Assembly: GCA_028293405.1 (NCBI GenBank)
Contig: JAQGOW010000168.1
Location: forward strand, 1-14,765
Reading direction: 5' to 3'
Length of the DNA stretch: 14,765 nt
Source of the DNA: Verrucomicrobiales bacterium
GTDB lineage: Bacteria > Verrucomicrobiota > Verrucomicrobiia > Limisphaerales > Palsa-1400
Part shown: positions 7,287-14,764 of the stretch, piece after piece
Numbering within the stretch: the stretch's first letter is position 1
How the letters are laid out: each line of letters begins with the position of its first letter
Position numbers and translations under genes: made by a program
The notes under the pieces: model-generated
The model's database searches: none
Seen by the model: the letters and a program-made list of their open reading frames with translations, nothing else
Told to the model about the DNA's origin: nothing

Positions 7287-9338
7287 ATGACACTCCGCAA
7301 CGTGTTCGCATTGATAGCTGGGTTATCCGGGCTGCTGATGTTCGATAGTAACACGAACGCGCAGAGCCAGTTGGTTGGTAACAGTGGTTTTGAAACAGGC
7401 ACAGCGGCTCCCTGGGTGCTTGGTGGATCTGCGATTGCCAACAATGGTTACGCGCACAGCGGGACTTATTTGCTTTGGCTCGGCGGCATGGCTCGCTGGA
7501 ACGATTCGGCTTATCAGACGGTCACGATTCCAATGGCGATCTCTTCGGCAACTTTATCATTCTCCTACAACATCAGCAGCGCGGAAACGAACACGACGGC
7601 GTTGGATACATTTAGTGCGACAATCCAAGATACTAACGGCACCGTGTTAGCGACTGTTGGAAATTTGTCCAACCTGAACCGGGATACCGCGCCGGGAAAT
7701 CCTAACTATCATCAGCAAACGTTCGATCTCATGGCCTATGCGGGCCGGACTATTCGCATTGCTTTCGCCAGTTCGAATAATTCGTCATTGGTCACCAGCT
7801 TTTTTGTCGACGACGTCACGGTTCAAACCACTGCCGCGACCGGTCCAGCGGATCTGATTCCACATAACTTGTTTGTCATGCCCAATCCTGCGATCACCGG
7901 TGGGCAAGTCACGGTTATGTATTCCGTTGCAAATATCGGTGGGACGGCTGCGGCTGCGAGCCATACGAAAATTGAGATCAGAGATTCGGCGAACAATGTT
8001 TTGAATCAGCAAAGTTTCGTTACCGCAGCCCTTGCGGGAAGCCGGACGACAAATGAAATGCACAACCTGAGTCTTGCCGGTGCGACGCCCGGAGGTTATT
8101 CGGTCGTTGTCACGGTCGATTGCAACGGCGAGGTCACGCAAACGAACAGAGGGAACGATGTGAGCGCACCGGCATGGCTCGCAGTCCAGGCACCGAGCGG
8201 GTTAATCATCCATCCAATTTTTGACGCGACAATTACCAACGATACGAATTCCGCGGTGATTCAAAACGCGATCAACGCTGCCATAGCTGCTTACGAATGG
8301 CAGTTCTCTGACCCGATCACGGTAAACATTCTGTTTTCCAAAATGACGAACGGCCTGGGCCAAAGTTCAACTTATACCGGAACGATCGCATACTCGGATT
8401 TTCTGGCAGCGTTGGCTGGTGATTCGATGACAACCAACGACGCGATTGCCCTGAATTATTTATCGACAGGCACAGGCAATCCGGTGAACGGCGATCCGTC
8501 AATCACTTTGACGACTGCGAATCTGCGTGCGTTAGGGATCAATGCTTTCCCGGGAAATAATCAACCCGATAGTTACATTGCGTTGAATTTTTCGATCGTA
8601 AACCTGACGCGAGCGAACGTGGATCCGAGCAAATACGACCTTGCGTCGGTTGCACAGCATGAAATCAATGAGGCGCTCGGACTGACTTCTGCTTTGAACG
8701 GAGTGAACAACGGCGCTCCTGTGCCGAACGGTGCTGTGCGGATATTGGATTTATTTCGTTACGACCAGAATGGTGCGCGTAGTTATAACACAGCGTCCAA
8801 TTCTCAGGCGTACCTCTCGATCGATGGCGGCACGACGGACCTTGTTCGATTCAATCAAACGCAGGTCGGCGATTTTCAGGATTGGTATAGCGGGACTGGA
8901 CATACGCCGCGCGTGCAGGATGCGTGGGGCACGCCGGGCGCAACGCCGAATCTCGGAGTGGAATTGGTCGGGTTGGACGTGAGCGGCTACAACCTGGTTT
9001 GTGCGGTTCCGAAGCCGACGATCATCAGCATGTCACCAAACGGCAATAGCATGACTGTAACGTGGGCATCGCAACCAAACCTGACTTATCAGTTGCAAAG
9101 CAAAACAAACATGACCGGCAATTGGTCGAATTCAGGCAGCCCGGTGACCGCCTCGGGCCCGACCGCCAGCGCATCGGCTGTCATGACGACCGCGCAATCT
9201 TTTTATCGCGTGCTGCTGGCCAACGGCACGCAGTCGTCAGCTATTAAGTCATCGACCATCTCCCGAGCCACAGCGTCGCTCGCGCGACAAACGTCGGCAA
9301 TGCACGAACGGCCACCCCAAAGTCACGCGCAGCCGTAG
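7287..9338 (+). CDS. Secreted CARDB-domain metalloprotease with HExxE motif, copy 2 (NF038122-like)
   Basis: The protein has 683 residues from ATG 7287. GTAAGG at 7272-7277 is a plausible Shine-Dalgarno, so this ATG is preferred over TTG 7278. The architecture is identical to copy 1: signal peptide (1-26), lectin-like domain (about 33-182), CARDB domain (187-300), protease domain (about 308-571) and Fn3-like end (575-645, with TWASQPNLTYQLQSKTN). The putative active motif AQHEINEALGLTSAL falls at the same residue numbers (H458, E459, E462). By hand count, about 65 of residues 301-400 are identical to copy 1, so the pair arose by an old tandem duplication. The C-terminal tail after 646 is Ser/Thr/Ala/His-rich and unlike that of copy 1. 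A one-residue difference in the YFSLDG/YLSIDGG region is the main length change in the protease domain. No anchor signal is seen. The 110-base gap to copy 1 has no convincing promoter. Confidence 0.78.
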   Translation: MTLRNVFALIAGLSGLLMFDSNTNAQSQLVGNSGFETGTAAPWVLGGSAIANNGYAHSGTYLLWLGGMARWNDSAYQTVTIPMAISSATLSFSYNISSAETNTTALDTFSATIQDTNGTVLATVGNLSNLNRDTAPGNPNYHQQTFDLMAYAGRTIRIAFASSNNSSLVTSFFVDDVTVQTTAATGPADLIPHNLFVMPNPAITGGQVTVMYSVANIGGTAAAASHTKIEIRDSANNVLNQQSFVTAALAGSRTTNEMHNLSLAGATPGGYSVVVTVDCNGEVTQTNRGNDVSAPAWLAVQAPSGLIIHPIFDATITNDTNSAVIQNAINAAIAAYEWQFSDPITVNILFSKMTNGLGQSSTYTGTIAYSDFLAALAGDSMTTNDAIALNYLSTGTGNPVNGDPSITLTTANLRALGINAFPGNNQPDSYIALNFSIVNLTRANVDPSKYDLASVAQHEINEALGLTSALNGVNNGAPVPNGAVRILDLFRYDQNGARSYNTASNSQAYLSIDGGTTDLVRFNQTQVGDFQDWYSGTGHTPRVQDAWGTPGATPNLGVELVGLDVSGYNLVCAVPKPTIISMSPNGNSMTVTWASQPNLTYQLQSKTNMTGNWSNSGSPVTASGPTASASAVMTTAQSFYRVLLANGTQSSAIKSSTISRATASLARQTSAMHERPPQSHAQP

Positions 9339-9383
9339 ACAGCTTGGCTTGCGAAAAGCGGCAAAGGGCTTTAATACGGCGGA

Positions 9384-10232
9384 GTGAATCCATACACACA
9401 GTTAGTTTCGAATTTCTCAAACGCAGTTAAAGCAGGTCGCTCGCTTCCGCTCGGGGGCATTCCAAATGCAGCGCGCCCGACCTTAAAACCGGATGCACCG
9501 AAAGTGCTGTTCTTTGCGCCGCATCCCGACGACGAAACCATCATCGGCGGTTTAGCGCTCCGGGTTTTGCGCGAAGGTCCGTGGAATGTCATCGACGTCG
9601 CCGTCACGCAAGGCAGTAAGAAAGAACGTCAGGCAGAGCGCCTCGTGGAGTTGAAGGCCGCGTGTGATTATCTCGGTTTCGGCCTCATCCAAACTGCGCC
9701 GAACGGCCTCGAAAAAGTGACCCCGGCGACGCGCGCGAAAGATCCCGAGTATTGGTCCGGCATGGTTCAGGTCGTTCGCAAGATTCTCGTCGAACAAAAA
9801 CCGCGCGCGATTTTCTTTCCGCACGTGTTGGACTGGAACGGAACGCACATCGGCGTGCATCACCTCGTCATGGACGCGTTGAAAGCTGAGCCGTCGTTCG
9901 AATGCTTTTTGGTCGAAACCGAATTCTGGGGCCAGATGCCGAACCCGAACCTGATGATTGAACTCAGTGAACTGGACGTGTCGGACCTCGTCGCGGCGAC
10001 TTCCTTCCACGTGGGCGAAGTGAAGCGCAACCCGTATCACTTGCTCATTCCCGCGTGGATGCAGGACAACGTTCGTCGCGGAGCGGAACTGGTCGGCGGC
10101 CAGGGCGGCGCGGCACCGCAATTCATGTTCGGCCAGTTGTTCCGACTCGGCCGTTGGCGCAACGGAAGCGCCGAGTGGTTCAAATCGCAGTTTTTGCCAG
10201 CATCGCAAAACGCGGCCAGCTTGTTCCAATGA
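9384..10232 (+). CDS. PIG-L family (LmbE-like) deacetylase
   Basis: The protein has 282 residues. The PIG-L signature FFAPHPDDET is at 43-52, and the distal zinc-ligand segment THIGVHHL is at 154-161. Family members are zinc-dependent N-deacetylases acting on N-acetylglucosamine-type groups in small glycoconjugates. The substrate here cannot be told from the sequence. There is no signal peptide, so the enzyme is cytoplasmic. The start used is GTG 9384. GGCGGAG touches the start codon directly, so spacing is poor and the exact start is uncertain. The 40 residues before the domain are little conserved in appearance. The stop overlaps the folK start as ATGA (10229-10232), so the two are likely cotranslated, though no functional link with folate is known to me. 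Confidence 0.85.
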   Translation: MNPYTQLVSNFSNAVKAGRSLPLGGIPNAARPTLKPDAPKVLFFAPHPDDETIIGGLALRVLREGPWNVIDVAVTQGSKKERQAERLVELKAACDYLGFGLIQTAPNGLEKVTPATRAKDPEYWSGMVQVVRKILVEQKPRAIFFPHVLDWNGTHIGVHHLVMDALKAEPSFECFLVETEFWGQMPNPNLMIELSELDVSDLVAATSFHVGEVKRNPYHLLIPAWMQDNVRRGAELVGGQGGAAPQFMFGQLFRLGRWRNGSAEWFKSQFLPASQNAASLFQ

Positions 10233-10705
10233 GCGAACTGGCGATCGTGGCTCTTGGGTCGAACCTCGGGCATACGCGCGACACGATCGTGCGGGCGATG
10301 GACCGGCTGCAGGAGTTTTCAGACAAACCAATTCTGCGATCGTCCCTATACGAAACGGAGCCGGTCGACTGCCCACCGGGAACTCCAAATTTTCTGAACG
10401 CTGTCATCGGGCTGGAGGCGCGTGCTGACGAAACGCCGGACTCACTTCTCGAAAAGCTACAAACACTCGAGAATGAATTCGGCCGTCAGCCCAAGAAAGT
10501 CCTCAACGAATCGCGGCCTTTGGACCTGGACATCATCGCCTTCGGCCAACGCACCTCGAATAGCCCGCAGCTTACCCTGCCCCACCCTCGCGCCCATTTG
10601 CGGCGGTTCGTGCTGGAACCATTGAGCGATATTATACCCGACTTCGTGTTGCCGGGGCAATCCAAGCCCGCACGGGAACTTTTGAACTCCCTCCCGGAGG
10701 ATTGA
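10229..10705 (+). CDS. folK: 2-amino-4-hydroxy-6-hydroxymethyldihydropteridine pyrophosphokinase (FolK, HPPK)
   Basis: The protein has 158 residues, the usual length for the enzyme. VALGSNLG (7-14) is the N-terminal family motif. SSLYETEPVDCPPGTPNFLNA (38-58) is the pterin-binding region, and ESRPLDLDII (94-103) matches the HPPK signature with its paired metal-binding Asp residues (D99, D101). LPHPRAHLRRFVLEPL (117-132) is the ATP-side Arg-rich segment. It transfers pyrophosphate from ATP to the hydroxymethyl-dihydropterin in cytoplasmic folate synthesis. The ATG at 10229 overlaps the PIG-L stop. A longer in-frame reading from 10055 lies inside the upstream gene and has no family similarity, so it was rejected as start. 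Downstream is the hairpin cluster, and no other folate genes are nearby. Confidence 0.94.
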   Translation: MSELAIVALGSNLGHTRDTIVRAMDRLQEFSDKPILRSSLYETEPVDCPPGTPNFLNAVIGLEARADETPDSLLEKLQTLENEFGRQPKKVLNESRPLDLDIIAFGQRTSNSPQLTLPHPRAHLRRFVLEPLSDIIPDFVLPGQSKPARELLNSLPED

Positions 10706-10797
10706 GATGTCTCCGTGTCTCTTGTCTCCAACCACTGGAGGCGGAGACAAAACCGATTTGTCTCCGGCCTTTGCCCCCGGAGACAGGAGACATTTCT
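10706..10797. repeat. Cluster of TGTCTC/GAGACA inverted repeats between convergent genes
   Basis: TGTCTC appears four times on the plus strand, and complementary GAGACA occurs three times, within 92 bases. The outer parts ATGTCTCC (10707-10714) and GGAGACAT (10785-10792) are perfectly complementary. Inner pairings compete with each other: CTCCAACCACTGGAG-type pairing near 10726-10740, 10742-10766, and TGTCTCCGG (10759-10767) with CCGGAGACA (10777-10785, allowing a small shift). It occupies nearly the whole space between folK and the convergent oxidoreductase gene. Confidence 0.65.
10742..10766. terminator. Perfect 10-bp hairpin, possible bidirectional terminator
   Basis: Arms CGGAGACAAA (10742-10751) and TTTGTCTCCG (10757-10766) are exact complements with the loop ACCGA. 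It lies between the ends of two convergent genes, which suits a bidirectional transcription stop. There is no T-run after the stem on either strand, so it is not a classic intrinsic terminator. Confidence 0.4.
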
Positions 10798-10799
10798 GC

Positions 10800-12062
10800 T
10801 TACAAGGGCTTTGCGTAAATCCGGTCCATTTTACCCAATGGATCGACAATGGTAATGCCCTCCTGGTCGAAACGCGCCGTCACCGGTGCGCCTTTGCCCG
10901 CCTGCATGTATTTGAAATTCAAGTCGCGCACGATGGCAGCGGCGTGGACGATTGCCACGACGATGCGGGCGTCTTCGGCGGTCGGATAAAGGTCGGCCAG
11001 TTGGTCTAAGTTTTCCTCGGCAAACTTGCGTCGGCAGATCGCAGCCATGCCCACGGTCAAACTGTCCACGCCGTAACCGATATAAGCTTTGGTGCCGTCG
11101 GGACGGGTGATGTCGCGGGTGAAGTGATTGTTCGACGTCCGGCTGCCGCCACCTTTGTTCCACCAACGGAAACCGCGATATTGTTGGTCGCTCTCGACCT
11201 TGCCATCCGCGCCGACAATCTCGTGCCCCTGATTCACCGGGCCTTCGAAGTCTGCCGGAGTAATCCAGTTGTTGTGAAAATTGATGCTCATGCCGTTCTC
11301 GAAATCGACGCGGACCTGAACGGCGTCGTAGGCATTGATTTTGTCGCGCACGAGCCGACGCTTTTGTCCCACCGCCGTTAGCGACATCGGTTTGCTCCTA
11401 TAATAGTGCCAAATTAAATCGACCCAGTGCGGACCAACGTAACTGAACGGGTCACTTTGTTCCGCCCATTTGAATGTGCTGGTGGAAACTTCGAGCGGTT
11501 CTTCAAGATAAGCCGTGCCGTAGAGCGGCGCGCCGATACGATTTTTGATATCGTCGCGAATGCGCAGATGATCCGGGTCATAACGCTTGTGCATGTCGAC
11601 CGCGACAATCAGATTTTTCTTTTTCGCGAGCTCCACGATTTTGTCGGCTTCGTGGATGTTGAGGCACATCGGTTTTTCGGTGATGACGTGCGTGCCGTTG
11701 TTGAGAGCGGCGAGGATGACTTCGGTATGAAGATTGTCCGGCGTCGCCACGGCCATGACATCGAGGTCCTTGAAATCGCGCAGAATATCGAGCCAGGGTG
11801 TGTCGCCAAAATAAATCTTCGGCGAGTGGCCGGTGAGTTCTTGGTAGATTTTTTGCGAACGTTGCGCGGAAGCTTCCGAACGCGTCGCGATGGCAACCAA
11901 CTCAAATTGAACCGGCGCGAGATCACGCGTCCATTTATCAAGACCGACTCGTGCGAGTTGCGACGCAATGCCGAAACGTTGCAGATCGGCATACGCGCGC
12001 ATGTGGACGTCGCCGCCGAACATTCCAGCGCCAACAAGAGCAATTTTTACTCGGCCTTCCAT
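10800..12062 (-). CDS. Gfo/Idh/MocA family NAD(P)-dependent oxidoreductase
   Basis: The protein has 420 residues. An N-terminal Rossmann fold contains KIALVGAGMFGG (6-17), then ELVAIATRSE (54-63), LDVMAVATPDNLHTE (100-114) and the family motif ITEKP (127-131), in which Lys130 is the usual catalytic lysine. The C-terminal domain includes SYVGPHWVDLIWHYY (207-221), which provides the acidic and His residues near the substrate in this family. Members oxidise or reduce sugars, sugar acids and inositols. The exact substrate is not readable here. No signal peptide is present, so it is cytoplasmic. The gene is convergent with folK and divergent from the DUF554 gene, with only 37 bases between the two starts. 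It is the only complete gene on the minus strand. A role with the downstream UxaA-type pair is possible but unproven. Confidence 0.88.
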   Translation of the reverse strand: MEGRVKIALVGAGMFGGDVHMRAYADLQRFGIASQLARVGLDKWTRDLAPVQFELVAIATRSEASAQRSQKIYQELTGHSPKIYFGDTPWLDILRDFKDLDVMAVATPDNLHTEVILAALNNGTHVITEKPMCLNIHEADKIVELAKKKNLIVAVDMHKRYDPDHLRIRDDIKNRIGAPLYGTAYLEEPLEVSTSTFKWAEQSDPFSYVGPHWVDLIWHYYRSKPMSLTAVGQKRRLVRDKINAYDAVQVRVDFENGMSINFHNNWITPADFEGPVNQGHEIVGADGKVESDQQYRGFRWWNKGGGSRTSNNHFTRDITRPDGTKAYIGYGVDSLTVGMAAICRRKFAEENLDQLADLYPTAEDARIVVAIVHAAAIVRDLNFKYMQAGKGAPVTARFDQEGITIVDPLGKMDRIYAKPL

Positions 12063-12065
12063 TTC

Positions 12066-12110
12066 GAGGAATTAAGAAGTAAGAAGTAACAATTAAGAAG
12101 TGCAAAATTA
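12066..12110. repeat. AATTAAGAAGT direct repeats in the divergent gene border
   Basis: AATTAAGAAGT occurs at 12070-12080 and again at 12091-12101 (period 21), with an extra AAGAAGT at 12081-12087. The repeat fills nearly the entire space between two divergent starts, and the GTG start of the DUF554 gene lies in its last unit. From memory, such AAGAAGTAAGAAG-type strings recur between genes in environmental genomes. Confidence 0.65.
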
Positions 12111-12855
12111 CTTGATAGGGCCGTTGCTCAATGGCGCTGCGATCATCATTGCGGTCGCCATCGCTCTGACGACCAACAAAAACATCCCAGCGCGATACCA
12201 GGGAAATCTGCGCGTCATCCTCGGCGCGTGCATCGTGTGGTTCGGGTTGAAACTCACGTGGTCGAGCTTGAGCGGCAGTTTTGGGTTCTGGCTGAAACAG
12301 CTTGCGACAGTGTTGCTCGCCATGGCTTTGGGGAAAATCATCGGACGATTGTTGCGGTTGCAGAAGCTCTCAAACTCAATCGGTCGGTTTGCAAATAAAA
12401 AACTCGAATCTGCCGTGGCCGGCCGTTCTTCAGAAAAGCAACGCCTTAGGTTTGAAGACGGTTTTCTTATGGCCACCGCGCTCTTCTGTGCGGGTCCGCT
12501 CGCCATCCTCGCTTCTGTTCAATCAGGCGTTGAGGGGTTCGCACCGATATTTATCGTCAAAGCCGTGATGGACGCGCTGGCCGCAATGGCGTTCGCCTCG
12601 GCGTTTGGTTGGAGCGTCGCCGTTTCAGCCATTCCTGTCATCGCGTTTCAACTAGCAATTATCCGCGTCGCGCAACAACTCATCCCGTGGGCGAGCAATC
12701 ACCCGCAACCGATTCTCGAATCAATCCTCGCCACCGACGGCCTCCTCATTTTCAGTGTCGCGTTGATTATCTTGCAGCTTAAGAAAGTGGAGATCGCAGA
12801 CTACTTACCAAGTCTGGCGCTCGCCCCTTTATTGACCTGGTTATTTAATCGGTAG
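12100..12855 (+). CDS. DUF554 family integral membrane protein
   Basis: The protein has 251 residues from GTG 12100. TTG 12112 would give MIGPLLNGAAII, which is closer to the usual start of this family (MIGTxxNxxxII), so the real start may be there. The sequence has about six to seven hydrophobic segments (near 6-24, 36-52, 66-82, 122-141, 150-170, 172-196 and 211-226). The signature GFLMATALFCAGPLAILASV (121-140), followed by QSGVEG, is typical of the DUF554 (YqgA/YdfK-like) family. It is an inner-membrane protein whose transport or other role is not established. The gene is divergent from the oxidoreductase and 141 bases upstream of the UxaA-type small subunit. Confidence 0.85.
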   Translation: MQNYLIGPLLNGAAIIIAVAIALTTNKNIPARYQGNLRVILGACIVWFGLKLTWSSLSGSFGFWLKQLATVLLAMALGKIIGRLLRLQKLSNSIGRFANKKLESAVAGRSSEKQRLRFEDGFLMATALFCAGPLAILASVQSGVEGFAPIFIVKAVMDALAAMAFASAFGWSVAVSAIPVIAFQLAIIRVAQQLIPWASNHPQPILESILATDGLLIFSVALIILQLKKVEIADYLPSLALAPLLTWLFNR

Positions 12856-12917
12856 GAGCGACCAACGCTTTTTCTGCAAAATTGTTATTGCGCCCCCTGC
12901 TCCAGACCCTACGATTC

Positions 12918-12934
12918 AACCTGTTTGTCAGGTT
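12918..12934. promoter_or_regulatory. Inverted repeat AACCTG-N5-CAGGTT upstream of the SAF-domain gene
   Basis: Perfect 6-base arms (12918-12923 and 12929-12934) lie about 60 bases before the start of the small subunit. The size would suit an operator for a dimeric regulator or a small hairpin. No regulator gene is in the window, and no clear promoter was found in the 141-base gap. Confidence 0.25.
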
Positions 12935-12996
12935 CCGAAGCCCAGTTCGCCTAAAAACAACCAGCTTCAACTCTGGCTTATTTCGAATTCAAAACT

Positions 12997-13284
12997 ATGA
13001 AACATGGCGTTCTGCTACATGAATCCCACGACGATGTCGGTGTCGCCGTCGAGGATCTGAAAAAAGGTTCCACCGTCGGCGCATTGACCCTCGAAGGAAA
13101 AGCTGCTGGAAAAGTGACACTTCTCCACAACGTTCCCCTCGGTCACAAAGTCGCTCTGCGCGATATTGCCAAGGACAAACCTGTCATCAAATACGGCCGC
13201 CCTGTCGGCAAAGCCGTCGCGGACATCAAGCGCGGTGCGCATGTCCATACCCACAACGTTAAAACCCTGAGGTGGTCAGTATGA
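12997..13284 (+). CDS. SAF-domain small subunit of a UxaA/SuyA-type lyase
   Basis: The protein has 95 residues and is a complete SAF domain: [20 protein letters not shown] (45-64), [13 protein letters not shown] (65-77) and the closing HVHTHN (82-87). In altronate and galactarate dehydratases this domain is fused to the N-terminus of the large protein. Here it is a separate gene, as in two-subunit sulfolactate sulfo-lyase (SuyA with SuyB) and in split altronate dehydratases. Residues 1-40 replace the usual longer linker. It is cytoplasmic and probably required by the large subunit. Its stop overlaps the next start (ATGA at 13281-13284), which supports obligate co-production. No Shine-Dalgarno is visible before the ATG. 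Confidence 0.82.
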   Translation: MKHGVLLHESHDDVGVAVEDLKKGSTVGALTLEGKAAGKVTLLHNVPLGHKVALRDIAKDKPVIKYGRPVGKAVADIKRGAHVHTHNVKTLRWSV

Positions 13285-14447
13285 TCAATCCAAAAAATCT
13301 TAAGTTAACTGGCTACAAACGCGACAACGGAACTTACGGCATCCGCAATCACGTAGTCATTCTCCCCGTCGACGATATTTCCAATGCTGCCGCCAATGGC
13401 GTCGCCGCCCTTATCAAGGGAACGATGGCGTTGCCCCATGCCTATGGCCGCTTGCAATTCGGCGAAGATTTGGAACTGACGTTCCGCACTCTCGCCGGCA
13501 CTGGCCGCAATGCCAACGTTGCGGCTTGTATCGTCATCGGCATCGAACCCGTTTGGACCGAACGCATCGTTAAAGAAATCAGAAAGACCGGCAAACCCGT
13601 CGCTGGTTTCACGATCGAACGCACCGGCGATTTGCAAACGATCGCGAATGCCGCGCGCAAAGCACAGGAATTCGTTCAATACGCGACCGAACTTCAACGC
13701 GTCCCCTTCCCGATCAATAAACTCGTCATGAGCACCAAGTGCGGCGAGTCCGACACGACCACTGGTCTGTCCTCTTGCCCGACGGTTGGTCGCGTGTTCG
13801 AACGTCTCGAAAGATGCGGTGCGACGATGATCTTCGGTGAAACCAGCGAATTGACTGGTGGCGAAGACATCATCCAATCGCGTTGCGTGACGCCGAAAGT
13901 TTTGGCGAAGTTCAACTACATGTTCGAGGACTACACGAACCTCATCAAAAGTCAGGGCGTTGACCTGCTCGGTTCGCAACCGACCGAAGGCAACATTCGC
14001 GGCGGCCTGACGACCATCGAAGAAAAAGCGATGGGCAACATCCAAAAGATTGGCCGTTGCAAAGTTCAATCGGCGTTGGAACCTGCATTGGAACCAAAAG
14101 GTCCCGGTTTGCACTTCATGGATTCATCCAGCGCAGCCGCTGAAATGATCACCTTGTGCGGCGCGGGCGGTTCAGTGGTGCACTACTTCCCGACCGGCCA
14201 AGGCAACGTCATCGGTAACCCGATTGTTCCTGTCATCAAACTGACCGGCAATCCGCTCACCGTGAAAACAATGCGCGAACACGTCGACGTCGACGTCACC
14301 GGAATTCTCCGCATGGAAATGAATCTGGATCAGGCGGCCGATCACGCGTTGGAAGTTCTCCAAAGCACGATCAACGGTCGCTTCACCGCAGCGGAAGCTT
14401 TGCGTCACGACGAGTTCGTCCTGACCAAGCTCTATCGCAGCGCGTAA
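13281..14447 (+). CDS. UxaA/SuyB-type large subunit (sugar-acid dehydratase or sulfo-lyase)
   Basis: The protein has 388 residues from ATG 13281, which overlaps the small-subunit stop. GAGGTGG at 13269-13275 is a good Shine-Dalgarno and favours this start over GTG 13272. The motif order is [19 protein letters not shown] (11-29), [19 protein letters not shown] (52-70), then [19 protein letters not shown] (152-170), [12 protein letters not shown] (185-196), [18 protein letters not shown] (241-258) and [19 protein letters not shown] (303-321). UxaA altronate dehydratases usually have CGGSD where this protein has CGESD. From memory, CGESD...CPTVG and the separate SAF gene fit the SuyB branch, which releases sulfite from (R)-sulfolactate. 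That branch assignment is uncertain. It is cytoplasmic and metal-dependent by family. The strong terminator follows directly. Confidence 0.82.
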   Translation: MINPKNLKLTGYKRDNGTYGIRNHVVILPVDDISNAAANGVAALIKGTMALPHAYGRLQFGEDLELTFRTLAGTGRNANVAACIVIGIEPVWTERIVKEIRKTGKPVAGFTIERTGDLQTIANAARKAQEFVQYATELQRVPFPINKLVMSTKCGESDTTTGLSSCPTVGRVFERLERCGATMIFGETSELTGGEDIIQSRCVTPKVLAKFNYMFEDYTNLIKSQGVDLLGSQPTEGNIRGGLTTIEEKAMGNIQKIGRCKVQSALEPALEPKGPGLHFMDSSSAAAEMITLCGAGGSVVHYFPTGQGNVIGNPIVPVIKLTGNPLTVKTMREHVDVDVTGILRMEMNLDQAADHALEVLQSTINGRFTAAEALRHDEFVLTKLYRSA

Positions 14448-14462
14448 TTCCTTCTGAAACTC

Positions 14463-14496
14463 AAAAGCCCCGGCGTGAAAGCGTCGGGGCTTTTTT
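14463..14496 (+). terminator. Rho-independent terminator after the UxaA/SuyB-type operon
   Basis: Stem AAAAGCCCCG (14463-14472) pairs with CGGGGCTTTT (14485-14494), extended by a GCGT/GCGT part with wobble pairs closing a GAAA loop. The T-run (14491-14496) follows the GC-rich stem 16 bases after the stop codon of the large subunit. On the other strand the A-rich arm gives a short T-run, so it may also stop transcription from the convergent YncE-like gene. Confidence 0.9.
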
Positions 14497-14521
14497 GTGA
14501 ACTGAACCTTCAGGAGATTCA

Positions 14522-14537
14522 GGACCAAGTTTGGTCC
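14522..14537. other. Small palindromic hairpin near the end of the YncE-like gene
   Basis: GGACCA (14522-14527) and TGGTCC (14532-14537) are perfect arms with a 4-base loop, 2 bases beyond the stop codon of the minus-strand gene. There is no T-run, so its function is not clear. Confidence 0.35.
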
Positions 14538-14539
14538 GA

Positions 14540-14764
14540 TCACTCCATTCCGAAAACCAACACTTTGAAGGACCCGGGCACCATCGGCGGGCGACGCTGT
14601 CCCTGTGGTGCTTTGCCAAATTTTGCAGCAGCCAAATAAACCCGGTGCGTCTTCGGATCGAGTGTCATCGTCCGCGAGCCGACCTGCGTTTTCAAAGTCT
14701 GCACCACATCGAGCTTGTCCCCGTTTTCTTTCGCGATCGTCACCGTGCCATCACGGCAGGAAGC
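14540..14764 (-). CDS. C-terminal part of a YncE-like beta-propeller protein (partial)
   Basis: A minus-strand frame runs off the right edge and stops at 14540-14542, giving about 74 residues. It contains CRDGTVTIA at the beginning and, after a Val-rich blade, the pattern TQVGSRTMTLDPKTHRVYLAAAKFG. The end is PPMVPGSFKVLVFGME. The 'T..GsRTm.lDp.thrvYla.a.fG' sequence is typical of the last blades of YncE-type seven-bladed propellers, which are usually exported and bind partners or DNA in an ill-defined way. The N-terminus, including any signal peptide, is outside the window. It is convergent with the UxaA/SuyB-type operon. Confidence 0.72.
   Translation of the reverse strand, partial: ASCRDGTVTIAKENGDKLDVVQTLKTQVGSRTMTLDPKTHRVYLAAAKFGKAPQGQRRPPMVPGSFKVLVFGME

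Noticed and set aside
5164..9338. Tandem proteases as part of a mobile element
   Set aside because: No transposase, integrase, terminal inverted repeats or target duplication are visible. A simple tandem duplication explains the pair.
9552..10388. Long minus-strand frame opposite the PIG-L and folK genes (278 codons)
   Set aside because: The plus-strand genes have clear family motifs, and this frame has none.
11427..12089. Plus-strand frame opposite the oxidoreductase (220 codons)
   Set aside because: It has no recognisable domain. The minus-strand reading has a full Rossmann fold and the EKP motif.
13305..14114. Minus-strand frame opposite the UxaA/SuyB-type gene (269 codons)
   Set aside because: The Phe/Arg/Asp-rich composition is typical of an antisense shadow, and the plus-strand protein is strongly recognisable.
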